A DNA stretch of 64,000 nucleotides, from positions 14,756 through 78,755 of the forward strand of contig CAZQAF010000008.1 in assembly GCA_964591175.1 (NCBI GenBank), in the 5' to 3' direction. Made by a program: the position numbers and the translations under genes. The notes under the pieces are model-generated. The model saw only the letters and a list, made by a program, of their open reading frames with translations, ran no database searches and was not told the origin of the DNA. Positions within the stretch are counted from its first letter, which is position 1, and each line of letters starts with the position of its first letter. Source of the DNA: UBA11574 sp964591175. Lineage in GTDB: Bacteria; Desulfobacterota; Desulfobacteria; Desulfobacterales; UBA11574. This document shows positions 34,010 to 41,951 of this stretch, piece by piece.

Positions 34010-34165
34010 CCGAAATCCGAAGCACGAAATCCGAAATAAATTCTAAATTCTAATGCTCAAATCATCAATACGCATGAATACCGAATGTCCGGTTTTGAAA
34101 ATTAGACCCTTTGTTATTCGGATTTCTTTTGCGCTTCGAATTCCGATATTCGGATTTATCCTGAA
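34010..34165. repeat. Dispersed AT-rich inverted repeat (GAAATCCGAAGCACGAAATC type)
   Basis: The left part contains GAAATCCGAAGCACGAAATC and the right part GCTTCGAATTCCGATATTCG, roughly complementary, so the element can fold back. A second copy lies at 52015-52255. It fills the 3' side of the EMO gene before etfB. Apart from this repeat and the gap artefact, 33786-34202 holds nothing recognised. Confidence 0.65.
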
Positions 34166-34202
34166 ACCAACGTTTCGATCTTCAATCAACCATCGACAAT
34201 CA

Positions 34203-36272
34203 TCAATCATCAATCAAATGCCGGCCGACCAGTTCCACAAGATCAATCGCCTCCATCTCCCCTTCCAGGCCGCTGGTCTTAATGGCATCTTCAATATTGA
34301 CCATGCAAAACGGACAGGCCGTGACAATCACGTTTGCTCCGGCGGCCTTGGCCATTTCAACCCTGACCTGGCCCATCCTTTTTTCCTCGATGGGCTCGTA
34401 AAACAGCATCAGCCCCCCGCCGCCGCAGCAAAACGACCGGTCCCTGCATCTTCCGGTCATTTCAACCCGGTGAATACCGGGAATCGAATCGATGACTTCC
34501 CGGGGATCATCGTAAAGGTCGTTGTGCCGGCCAAGATAGCACGGATCATGATACGTATAGATTTTTTCTGAATCTTCAACAGGCTTTAACCGCAGATCAC
34601 CTGATTTTAAGCTTTTCAGGATGGTTCGGCTGATATGCTCCACCGGCGGAATGTCCGTGTAGTCGTGCGCCAATGCATTGAACGCATGAGGGTCTGCCGT
34701 TACGATACGCGCCGCACCGGTATTGATGATGGCCTCTGTATTGCGACCCCTTAAGTCTAAAAAGAGCATCTCCTCACCGAACCGCCTGACTTCATGGCCG
34801 CTGTCCCTTTCATCAGGCCCCAGTATGCCGAAATCGACACCTGCGGCAAAAAGCACCTTTGCCGATGCGCGGCCGATTTCCTGGATCCGGTCATCATAGG
34901 ATGTAATGCTGTCGACAAAATAGAGGGTGTCGGCGGTCTCTTTCTTCCCCAGAATTTTTATGTTGACATCTTCCGGTAAATCCTTGGTCCAGTCTGCGCG
35001 CTTTTTCTCCATTTTGCCGTAGGGATTACCGCGTTTTTCAAGGGCTCCCAGCGGCTTTTGCAAGGATTGCGGCACCATGCCCTCTTCCACCAATCCGCGC
35101 CTTACATCGACGATTTTATCGATATATTCGATCAAAACAGGACACTCCTGTTCGCAGGCGCCGCAGGTGGTACACGACCAGACTTCGTCCTCTTCCAGCA
35201 CATTGCCGATAAACGGATCCACATCCACCGGTTTACCCCTGAGCGGATATTTATTGAATGAATAGTTGCGGCATTTCACAGAAATGAATCGCGGAGAAAG
35301 CGGGCGTCCCACGGCATTGGCCGGGCAGTTGTCCGAACATCTCCCGCAATCGACACAGGAATAAAAATCGAGGATATGTTTCCATGTAAAGTCTTCGTAC
35401 TTCTTGACGCCGAAGGATTCAAGGTCATCCAGCGCTTCATCCGTAACATTCCATCGCACCGGTTTTATGGTGCCTTTATCCAGTTTTGATAAAAACACGT
35501 TGGGAAAGGATGTAATAACGTGAAAATGTTTGCCCAAGGGCAAAAAACACAAGAAAAAGAAAAAAATCAATTCATGGGAAAAATAGGCGCCGAGATGGAT
35601 GTGTTGCAGCATATTCATCGACGTCAGGGTCAACATATGGGCGGCCACCCAGGTTCCGGTCATGGGAACGAGAATTCCCGTCCCCAGCCCTTTTTGCATC
35701 TGCGCCGCAATTTCGCTTCCTTCAAATGCCATATCGCAAGTTACCAGGCCCGTGATCAACAGCAGCACCAGAACGGCTTCCCAGGTATGCTCTTTGCCGT
35801 ATTTCGACGGAACCGCGTATCGTTTCGGCTTAATAACAAGCCGGCGGTACAACGCCGCGACGCAGGCGATCAGGACGAGTGTTCCCGCAATATCCTTGAG
35901 TACCATATACACTTCGCCGGCTGTTCCGCTCATCCCCGGCAGGACATAGCCGTCTGAAATGCCGAGCAGCACGAGGGTGATGGATCTTAGGGCCAGGATG
36001 ACAAAACCCGCAAACAGCGAAATATGAATGATGCCTGCATCCGGATACCTGGGATGCCGGTATTGCCCGAGGGCATATTTCAACATTCTAACACATCGGG
36101 TCCACAGACGATCAAGCCGTTGATCCGGCAGCGCCAAGACCATAGGCTTGAGGCGAAGGGCAATAATGTAGGTAAAAATCGCCACACCCGTCAGGGGGAT
36201 GATCAGGGAGAATATGACGGTGGGGATTCCGAAAACAAAGGCTTTGGCCGGTGATATCAAAACGTGTTCCAT
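34203..36272 (-). CDS. ETF:menaquinone oxidoreductase, membrane HdrD-like Fe-S protein (EMO type)
   Basis: Membrane enzyme of 689 residues that passes electrons from reduced EtfAB to (mena)quinone, as described for fatty-acid-oxidising syntrophs. The N-terminal 250 residues hold about six helices of the NarI-like heme b type. Next come two [4Fe-4S] motifs, C-V-D-C-G-R-C-S-D-N-C-P (about 310) and C-T-T-C-G-A-C-E-Q-E-C-P (about 365). The C-terminus has a CCG domain with C-C-G-G-G-G and A-C-P-F-C. It is first in the EMO-etfB-etfA row. Upstream lies a 20-bp palindrome shared with the tetR promoter. ETF-QO at 0.9 kb is an independent route for the same electrons. Confidence 0.92.
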   Translation of the reverse strand: MEHVLISPAKAFVFGIPTVIFSLIIPLTGVAIFTYIIALRLKPMVLALPDQRLDRLWTRCVRMLKYALGQYRHPRYPDAGIIHISLFAGFVILALRSITLVLLGISDGYVLPGMSGTAGEVYMVLKDIAGTLVLIACVAALYRRLVIKPKRYAVPSKYGKEHTWEAVLVLLLITGLVTCDMAFEGSEIAAQMQKGLGTGILVPMTGTWVAAHMLTLTSMNMLQHIHLGAYFSHELIFFFFLCFLPLGKHFHVITSFPNVFLSKLDKGTIKPVRWNVTDEALDDLESFGVKKYEDFTWKHILDFYSCVDCGRCSDNCPANAVGRPLSPRFISVKCRNYSFNKYPLRGKPVDVDPFIGNVLEEDEVWSCTTCGACEQECPVLIEYIDKIVDVRRGLVEEGMVPQSLQKPLGALEKRGNPYGKMEKKRADWTKDLPEDVNIKILGKKETADTLYFVDSITSYDDRIQEIGRASAKVLFAAGVDFGILGPDERDSGHEVRRFGEEMLFLDLRGRNTEAIINTGAARIVTADPHAFNALAHDYTDIPPVEHISRTILKSLKSGDLRLKPVEDSEKIYTYHDPCYLGRHNDLYDDPREVIDSIPGIHRVEMTGRCRDRSFCCGGGGLMLFYEPIEEKRMGQVRVEMAKAAGANVIVTACPFCMVNIEDAIKTSGLEGEMEAIDLVELVGRHLIDD

Positions 36273-36321
36273 TCTTTAAGTTTTTTGCTCCTTTTCCCCG
36301 ATACAATCGGGCAATGATTTT

Positions 36322-36371
36322 ATGAATGAACGTTCATTCATTTTTTAACAAACGTGCCTTGAAACTGTCAA
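36322..36371 (-). promoter_or_regulatory. EMO-etfBA promoter with 20-bp palindromic operator
   Basis: ATGAATGAACGTTCATTCAT (36322-36341) is a perfect 20-bp palindrome. On the minus strand TTGACA (36371-36366) lies upstream, with a 17-base spacer to TTAAAA (36348-36343), so the palindrome would cover the transcription start. The same arms ATGAATGA/TCATTCAT occur before tetR at 46611, also 17 bases after TTGACA plus a -10. This is strong evidence for one shared repressor. Confidence 0.75.
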
Positions 36372-36442
36372 GAAAAAGTTCAATTTCCGTTCGCTTCCAA
36401 ATTTATTTTGGTATAACACTATGGCATAAATTACAAGCTTTC

Positions 36443-36471
36443 TTGACAAATATCCTTTTTCATCCTAACAG
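36443..36471 (+). promoter_or_regulatory. Promoter for the acyl-CoA ligase gene
   Basis: TTGACA (36443-36448), 17-base spacer, TAACAG (36466-36471), 115 bases before the ATG. It is divergent from the EMO promoter, 100 bases away from the palindrome. Consensus -35, weaker -10. Confidence 0.4.
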
Positions 36472-36585
36472 ATAGAGCCGATTAAATTGGAATTGCCGCG
36501 CTAACATAGCAAAATTTATGAAATCTTCAACTGATCACGCTCCTAAAAAGCATGATATTTGTGCCAACGTCCATAAGGGGGTCCG

Positions 36586-38286
36586 ATGACAACGGAAATC
36601 AAATATGAAGACAAACCCTGGTTGACCAGCTATGAAAAAGGCGTCCCGGAAAACATCGCATACCGGGAAATATGTCTTCCGGATATACTCAAAAGAACCG
36701 CCGATAAATTTCCTCATAAAACAGCCCTTCTTTTTGAAGGGTATAAATTGACCTATCAGGGCCTCAATGAGATGGTGGATCGTTTTGCGGCGTCCCTCAG
36801 GTCCTTTGGCATTCAAAAAGGCGACAGGGTCGCCATCCTTTTGCCCAACATTATCCCCTGCGTTGCAGCTTACTATGCCATACTAAGGATCGGCGGCATC
36901 GCGGTGATGAATAATCCGTTGTATTCGGACCGGGAGCTTGAACACCAGTTCAATGATTCCGGATCCGGCATACTGGTCACCTTGGATCTTCTGGGAAACC
37001 GCATGATCGAATTGAGACCCAAAACACAGATCAGACAGATTATCTATACCTCCATCGGCGATTATCTGCCCTTTCCAAAGAACCTGCTGTTTCCTCTGGT
37101 AGCCAAAAAGAAAAACCTTGCCGCAGATGTCAAACCTGCCGAAAATGTCTACAGATGGAAAGACATTCTGGCTCGAAATATAACGGCGCCTCCGGCGGTC
37201 GAGCTGTCGTTTGACGATGTTGCCATGTACCAGTACACCGGCGGAACCACCGGCATTTCAAAAGGCGTGATGCTGACCCACGGCAATCTCAGCAAACAGG
37301 TCCAACAGATCGCCGCATGGTTCCCTGTCTTTAGCAGCGATGAAATCATGCTGGGCGCCCTCCCCTTTTTTCATGTGTTCGGCCTGACCACTGCAATGAA
37401 TCTGGCCATCTACATGGGATGGGGAGACATCCTTATTCCAAAGCCTCAACCGGAGCCGCTGATTAGAGCCATTCAAAAATTCAAGCCGACATTTGCACCT
37501 CTGGTTCCGACCATGTATATCGGAATATTGAATCATCCGTATATCGACAAAATCGACTTGACGTCCATCAAGGGATGTTTTTCCGGAAGCGCTCCGCTCC
37601 CGGTGGAAGTGCTAAAAGATTTTGAGCACAAAACCGGCGCGGTCATTGTGGAAGGATACGGCCTTACCGAATCATCGCCGGTAACACACGTCAATCCCTT
37701 TGCCGGCGGAAAACGAAAAGTCGGGAGTATCGGCATCCCCATTCCGGACACAACTTGCCGTATTGTGGATCTCAATGACGGCGCCACGGATCTCCCCGTT
37801 GGCGAGTCGGGAGAACTCTTTGTCAAAGGCCCGCAGGTCATGAAGGGATACTGGAACAAGGTTGAAGAGACAGCCGCCACACTGACGGATGGTTGGCTTC
37901 ACACCGGCGACATCGCTAAAATGGATGAAGAGGGATACTTCTATATCGTCGACAGGAAAAAGGATGTGATCTTATCCGGCGGTCTGAATGTGTACCCGCG
38001 GGATATCGAAGAAATATTTTACGAACACCCCAAAGTTCAGGAAGCTGCCGCCATCGGGATTCCCCATCCCACCCGCGGCGAATCCGTCAAGGTGTTCGTA
38101 ATACTGAAAGAAGGCCAGTCCGCCACTTCGGAAGAACTGATCGAATACTGCAAAGATAAAATTGCAAAATTCAAGTTGCCGACCGAAATTGAATTCAGAA
38201 ACGAACTGCCCAAAACAAATGTCGGCAAAATCTTAAAAAAAGATCTCAAGTCAGAGGAAATGGCAAAGCGTAAAGAACCGAGGTAA
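36586..38286 (+). CDS. Long-chain fatty-acid-CoA ligase (AMP-forming)
   Basis: Acyl-activating enzyme of 566 residues that makes acyl-CoA from fatty acid, ATP and CoA. The AMP-binding P-loop is Y-T-G-G-T-T-G-I-S-K-G-V. The A5 motif is E-G-Y-G-L-T-E-S-S-P, A7 is L-H-T-G-D-I, A8 is D-R-K-K-D-V-I and the catalytic lysine is in N-V-G-K-I-L-K-K. It is divergent from EMO-etfBA and followed at 14 bases by an MFS permease, so uptake, activation and oxidation of a fatty or other carboxylic acid appear grouped. Confidence 0.94.
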   Translation: MTTEIKYEDKPWLTSYEKGVPENIAYREICLPDILKRTADKFPHKTALLFEGYKLTYQGLNEMVDRFAASLRSFGIQKGDRVAILLPNIIPCVAAYYAILRIGGIAVMNNPLYSDRELEHQFNDSGSGILVTLDLLGNRMIELRPKTQIRQIIYTSIGDYLPFPKNLLFPLVAKKKNLAADVKPAENVYRWKDILARNITAPPAVELSFDDVAMYQYTGGTTGISKGVMLTHGNLSKQVQQIAAWFPVFSSDEIMLGALPFFHVFGLTTAMNLAIYMGWGDILIPKPQPEPLIRAIQKFKPTFAPLVPTMYIGILNHPYIDKIDLTSIKGCFSGSAPLPVEVLKDFEHKTGAVIVEGYGLTESSPVTHVNPFAGGKRKVGSIGIPIPDTTCRIVDLNDGATDLPVGESGELFVKGPQVMKGYWNKVEETAATLTDGWLHTGDIAKMDEEGYFYIVDRKKDVILSGGLNVYPRDIEEIFYEHPKVQEAAAIGIPHPTRGESVKVFVILKEGQSATSEELIEYCKDKIAKFKLPTEIEFRNELPKTNVGKILKKDLKSEEMAKRKEPR

Positions 38287-38300
38287 AGAACCTGATATTT

Positions 38301-39620
38301 ATGCAAATATTGAATGAACATGTTGCAGCAAAGGTCTTACGATTCAGAAGGCTGATTTTTATCGTGCTGAGCCTGGCCTATTTTTTTGTTTATTTTCACC
38401 GACTCTCCCTTTCCGTGGTCGCGAACGATCTCATCAAGGAGTTCCGAACCTCCGCCGGTGTCATGGGCTTTTTGGGATCAATATATTTTTACTGTTATGC
38501 GGCTATGCAGTTTCCCGCCGGTCTTCTATCAGATTCATTGGGTCCCCGAAAATCCGTTACGTTTTTCCTGATCATCGCGTCTGTCGGAAGTATTCTTTTT
38601 GGTTTTGCGCCAACCATAAAGATTGCCTTTTGGGGAAGGGTGATGGTGGGACTTGGTGTTTCCATGGTTTTCATCCCCACCATGAAAATCCTATCCCGCT
38701 GGTTTCATCCCCATGAGTTTGCATTTATGACCGGCATTTTAAATGCAGTGGGCGGCATCGGCGTATTGGCGGCCACGTGGTTTCTTGCTTTGATGACGCT
38801 GTTTCTCGGATGGCGCGTCTCTTTCGAGTTGATTGGCGGCTGTACCTTTATTATCGTAGGGCTGGTATGGCTCGTTGTCAGGGACCGTCCCGAAGATAAA
38901 GGCTGGCCTGCCATCACAGCACTCGATAATGACAGCAACAAAAAGACCCTGCCGCTGAAACAGATACCGCTGCTGGAAGGGGCTCGCCGCGTGCTGTGTG
39001 AAAAATACTTCTGGCCGGTGGCGATATGGTTTTTCTTTGATTGCGGAATATTTTTCGGTTTTGGGGCCTTGTGGGGCGGACCCTACCTGACGCATGTTTA
39101 CGGCATGACCCGAGCACAGGCCGGTGCCGTGCTCGGCATGATTGCGTGGGGAATGATCGTCGGCAGCCCTCCTTTGGGATTGTTGTCGGACAAGATTATG
39201 AAAAGTCGGAAGAAACCGCTTATTCTGTGCAATTTGATGCTCGTCGTCGAATTTGCATTTCTCAGCATTTACCCGTCAGGCCTTCCGCACTTCGCGCTGT
39301 ACATCCTGTTTTTCATCTTCTCGATATGTGCGTCATCCGTGGTTATTGTCGCGTTTACCACCGTCAAGGAGCTTTTTCCCCTAGAGATCGCCGGCACGTC
39401 AACGGGAATGGTCAATCTTTTTCCGTTTTTGGGCGGTGCCGTCTTTATGCCGGTTTTGGGCCGGGTGTTGGATGCGTATCCCAAATCCGATGCCGGCGGG
39501 TACTCCCTCGCGGCTTACGCGATGCTTATATATGTCCTCCTCGGCGCGGCCGTCATATCACTCATCTGCACTTTTTTGACAAAAGAAACGTTTCAAAAGC
39601 AACACCCTGTTGAATTATAA
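38301..39620 (+). CDS. MFS permease (12 helices), possible carboxylate carrier
   Basis: Transporter of 439 residues with about 12 helices. The cytoplasmic loop 2-3 motif is G-L-L-S-D-S-L-G-P-R-K, and a similar G-L-L-S-D-K-I-M-K-S-R-K-K appears in the second half. It resembles the sugar-phosphate/anion:cation branch. It starts 14 bases after the acyl-CoA ligase stop, so it may import the ligase substrate; this is inferred from context. Confidence 0.88.
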   Translation: MQILNEHVAAKVLRFRRLIFIVLSLAYFFVYFHRLSLSVVANDLIKEFRTSAGVMGFLGSIYFYCYAAMQFPAGLLSDSLGPRKSVTFFLIIASVGSILFGFAPTIKIAFWGRVMVGLGVSMVFIPTMKILSRWFHPHEFAFMTGILNAVGGIGVLAATWFLALMTLFLGWRVSFELIGGCTFIIVGLVWLVVRDRPEDKGWPAITALDNDSNKKTLPLKQIPLLEGARRVLCEKYFWPVAIWFFFDCGIFFGFGALWGGPYLTHVYGMTRAQAGAVLGMIAWGMIVGSPPLGLLSDKIMKSRKKPLILCNLMLVVEFAFLSIYPSGLPHFALYILFFIFSICASSVVIVAFTTVKELFPLEIAGTSTGMVNLFPFLGGAVFMPVLGRVLDAYPKSDAGGYSLAAYAMLIYVLLGAAVISLICTFLTKETFQKQHPVEL

Positions 39621-39644
39621 ACTTGAACCGGCTGCGGAAAGCGT

Positions 39645-40121
39645 TCATCTCATTTCTTCTCCCCCATCATGCTGATGAGGGATCTCAAGATTATAAACGT
39701 ACATTTTATTTTTACCGATCTTTTTAAAAACTGCGGGCCCGTACGAATAATACAAATAGCCGTAAAACCGCCCGTGCGGCCCCAATATCTCGGAAAGATA
39801 GGGTTCATGTTGTGTGTATGGATAAATCCATTGGGTTATTTCGATGAGCGTCTTTTTATCTCGAACCGGTTTCCATAAATCCCCCACCAAACTGGTATCG
39901 TTGTCCTTTGGATCGAACCAAACGCCCAAAGGCAACCGAACGCCATACCCTGCATAATAAATGTTGTAGTCGTTCCATTTATCGATCAAATCCTGAATGG
40001 TTACTTTCCCCCCGGTGCGCGGGATAATCTTGATCGTGCCGTAATTACTAAAAAACTGGGCACATCCTGACATAATCAAACTCAGAAATAAAATTAAGAA
40101 TATATGGATATATTTTTTCAT
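39645..40121 (-). CDS. Predicted lipoprotein of unknown function
   Basis: The 158-residue protein starts with M-K-K-Y-I-H and has a lipobox L-I-M-S-G-C (cysteine around residue 19), so it should be lipidated and membrane-anchored. The rest is rich in Tyr and Trp with no recognised domain. GGAG lies before the ATG at 40121; an ATG four codons upstream overlaps it. It is convergent with the MFS gene and close to the hydantoinase B gene. Confidence 0.75.
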   Translation of the reverse strand: MKKYIHIFLILFLSLIMSGCAQFFSNYGTIKIIPRTGGKVTIQDLIDKWNDYNIYYAGYGVRLPLGVWFDPKDNDTSLVGDLWKPVRDKKTLIEITQWIYPYTQHEPYLSEILGPHGRFYGYLYYSYGPAVFKKIGKNKMYVYNLEIPHQHDGGEEMR

Positions 40122-40217
40122 TTTTTTCTCCATTTATTAAGGCGTAAATATCCAACCCGATATTTACTCGAAAATAACCATCGGAAGATACCCTGTCAAA
40201 GGTCAGGCAATCCGGTT

Positions 40218-41795
40218 TCAGGGCACATCCGGTTCGGGTCTGCCGTATCCGCCGCCGCCCGGCGTCTCGATTCGAAGCCGATCCCCTTTGTGAAGCATGG
40301 CGGAAAATTTCCCCCCTTTTTGCTCCTGGATGTTGCCTCTGAAAATGATGTTTTTTCCCACGGCACCCGGTTTTCCGCCAAAAAGTCCGTAAGGCGGGAC
40401 CTTTCTTCTTTCAGACAGCACCGTTACTTCGGCATCCGTCAGCAATTCAATTTCGCGAACAATGCCGTCCCCGCCTCTGCAGCGTCCGCTTCCCCCGGTT
40501 CCGCGCCGTACGGAATACTCGGTGACAAGAAAAGGATAGCTGTATTCTAAAGCCTCTACCGGCGTATTCATGGTATTGGTCATGTGACAATGAACGGCAC
40601 TCTCTCCATCATCTCCAAAAGATGCGCCAAGGCCGCCGGCAATGGTTTCGTAATATGCAAAAGGACGGTTGTTTCGCGGATCGATGCCGCCGATGGTCAC
40701 GTTGTTCATGGTTCCCTGGCTTGCGGCGGGAATCTTATCCGGAACCGCATGGGAAAGGGCTCCCAATACCAGATCCACAATCCGTTGGGACATTTCCACA
40801 TTTCCGCCGGCAACGGCCGCCGGGAAACAGGCATCCACGACGGTTCCCTTCCGGGTCACCACGTTGATCGGCCTCAGACATCCTGCATTGGTCGGAATAT
40901 TTTGGGTCACCAGCGAGCGGAAAACATACAGAACCGCCGAAAGGGTAATGGCATAAACCGCATTGATGCTTCCTTTTGCCTGAAGGTCGCATTCTCTGAA
41001 ATCAAGGATTGCCGAATCATCTTGAATGGTTATTTTAACATTTAGTTTGATGGTCTGATCCGAAATGCCGTCGTCATCCATCACATCCTCGAAGGTGTAA
41101 ACGCCATCCGGAATTTCCCGAATGGTCGTTCTCGTGAGATGCTCGGCGTAGTCCATCAAGGCGCCGGCATAAAATCGGGTTTTTTCAAGCCCGTACTTTT
41201 CGATGAGTTCCTCGGTTCTTCGCACCCCCGTGATATTGGCCATGATCTGAGCGGCGAAATCCCCTTCCCGTTCCGTCGGTGTTCGAACGTTATTCAGCAA
41301 AAAGCCCATGATTTTTTTATCGATGGTTCCTTTTTCCACCAATTTCAAGGCCGGGATGATCAGGCCTTCTTGAAATATCGATGTGGAAAGCGGCATGGAG
41401 CCGGAACTCATACCACCCACGTCCGCGTGATGCGCCCGGTTGGCAACAAAAAACACAGGGGTTTCGCTGGTAGAAAAAACAGCAGATACCATTGTAATAT
41501 CTGGAAGATGCGTCCCTCCTTTAAAGGGATCGTTTAAAATCACCATATCCCCTTTTTCCCATGTGACGCTCTGAATGGCCGCTTTGACCGACATGGGCAT
41601 GGACCCTAAGTGTACGGGGATGTGCGCCGCCTGGGCGATCATATCTCCGGATTGATCGAATGCAGCACACGAAAGGTCACGCCGTTCCTTTATATTGGGT
41701 GAAAAAGCCGTTCGCGTCAGAGTGACCCCCATCTCCTCCGAGATGGATGCAAATCGATTTTTAAAAACCTCCAAAAGTATCGGGCTGACTTCCAC
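40218..41795 (-). CDS. Hydantoinase B/oxoprolinase-family subunit
   Basis: Large-subunit protein of 525 residues of the HyuB family, which with HyuA forms ATP-dependent hydantoinases, oxoprolinases or acetone/acetophenone carboxylases. Family landmarks are E-R-R-D-L-S-C-A, L-N-D-P-F-K-G-G-T-H-L-P-D, H-H-A-D-V-G-G and the glycine-rich end G-G-G-G-Y-G. No biotin or third carboxylase subunit is nearby, so hydantoinase or oxoprolinase activity is somewhat more likely than ketone carboxylation. Confidence 0.93.
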   Translation of the reverse strand: MEVSPILLEVFKNRFASISEEMGVTLTRTAFSPNIKERRDLSCAAFDQSGDMIAQAAHIPVHLGSMPMSVKAAIQSVTWEKGDMVILNDPFKGGTHLPDITMVSAVFSTSETPVFFVANRAHHADVGGMSSGSMPLSTSIFQEGLIIPALKLVEKGTIDKKIMGFLLNNVRTPTEREGDFAAQIMANITGVRRTEELIEKYGLEKTRFYAGALMDYAEHLTRTTIREIPDGVYTFEDVMDDDGISDQTIKLNVKITIQDDSAILDFRECDLQAKGSINAVYAITLSAVLYVFRSLVTQNIPTNAGCLRPINVVTRKGTVVDACFPAAVAGGNVEMSQRIVDLVLGALSHAVPDKIPAASQGTMNNVTIGGIDPRNNRPFAYYETIAGGLGASFGDDGESAVHCHMTNTMNTPVEALEYSYPFLVTEYSVRRGTGGSGRCRGGDGIVREIELLTDAEVTVLSERRKVPPYGLFGGKPGAVGKNIIFRGNIQEQKGGKFSAMLHKGDRLRIETPGGGGYGRPEPDVP

Positions 41796-41839
41796 GCTTT
41801 TCCCCTATTTTTTGTTCTTTATTCAACATCGTTATTTCT

Positions 41840-41940
41840 TTTAAGTTCTTTTCGCCACAAAGACACTAAAGCACCAAGAAAATATAGCAAGATATATCCT
41901 TTGTGTCTTCAATATGTTGTGGATTAGTATTAAAGTTATG
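41840..41940. repeat. AT-rich intergenic spacer with CACAAAGACACTAAAG-type repeat
   Basis: Between hyuB and hyuA (156 bases) is CGCCACAAAGACACTAAAGC and, further on, CTTTGTGTCTTCAATATGTTG, which together fold back imperfectly. Similar AAAGTCACCGAGACACTAAG occurs near 52992. It separates two genes that usually touch, so it is probably an insertion of a dispersed repeat. Confidence 0.5.
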
Positions 41941-41951
41941 CTTTTTCTATA

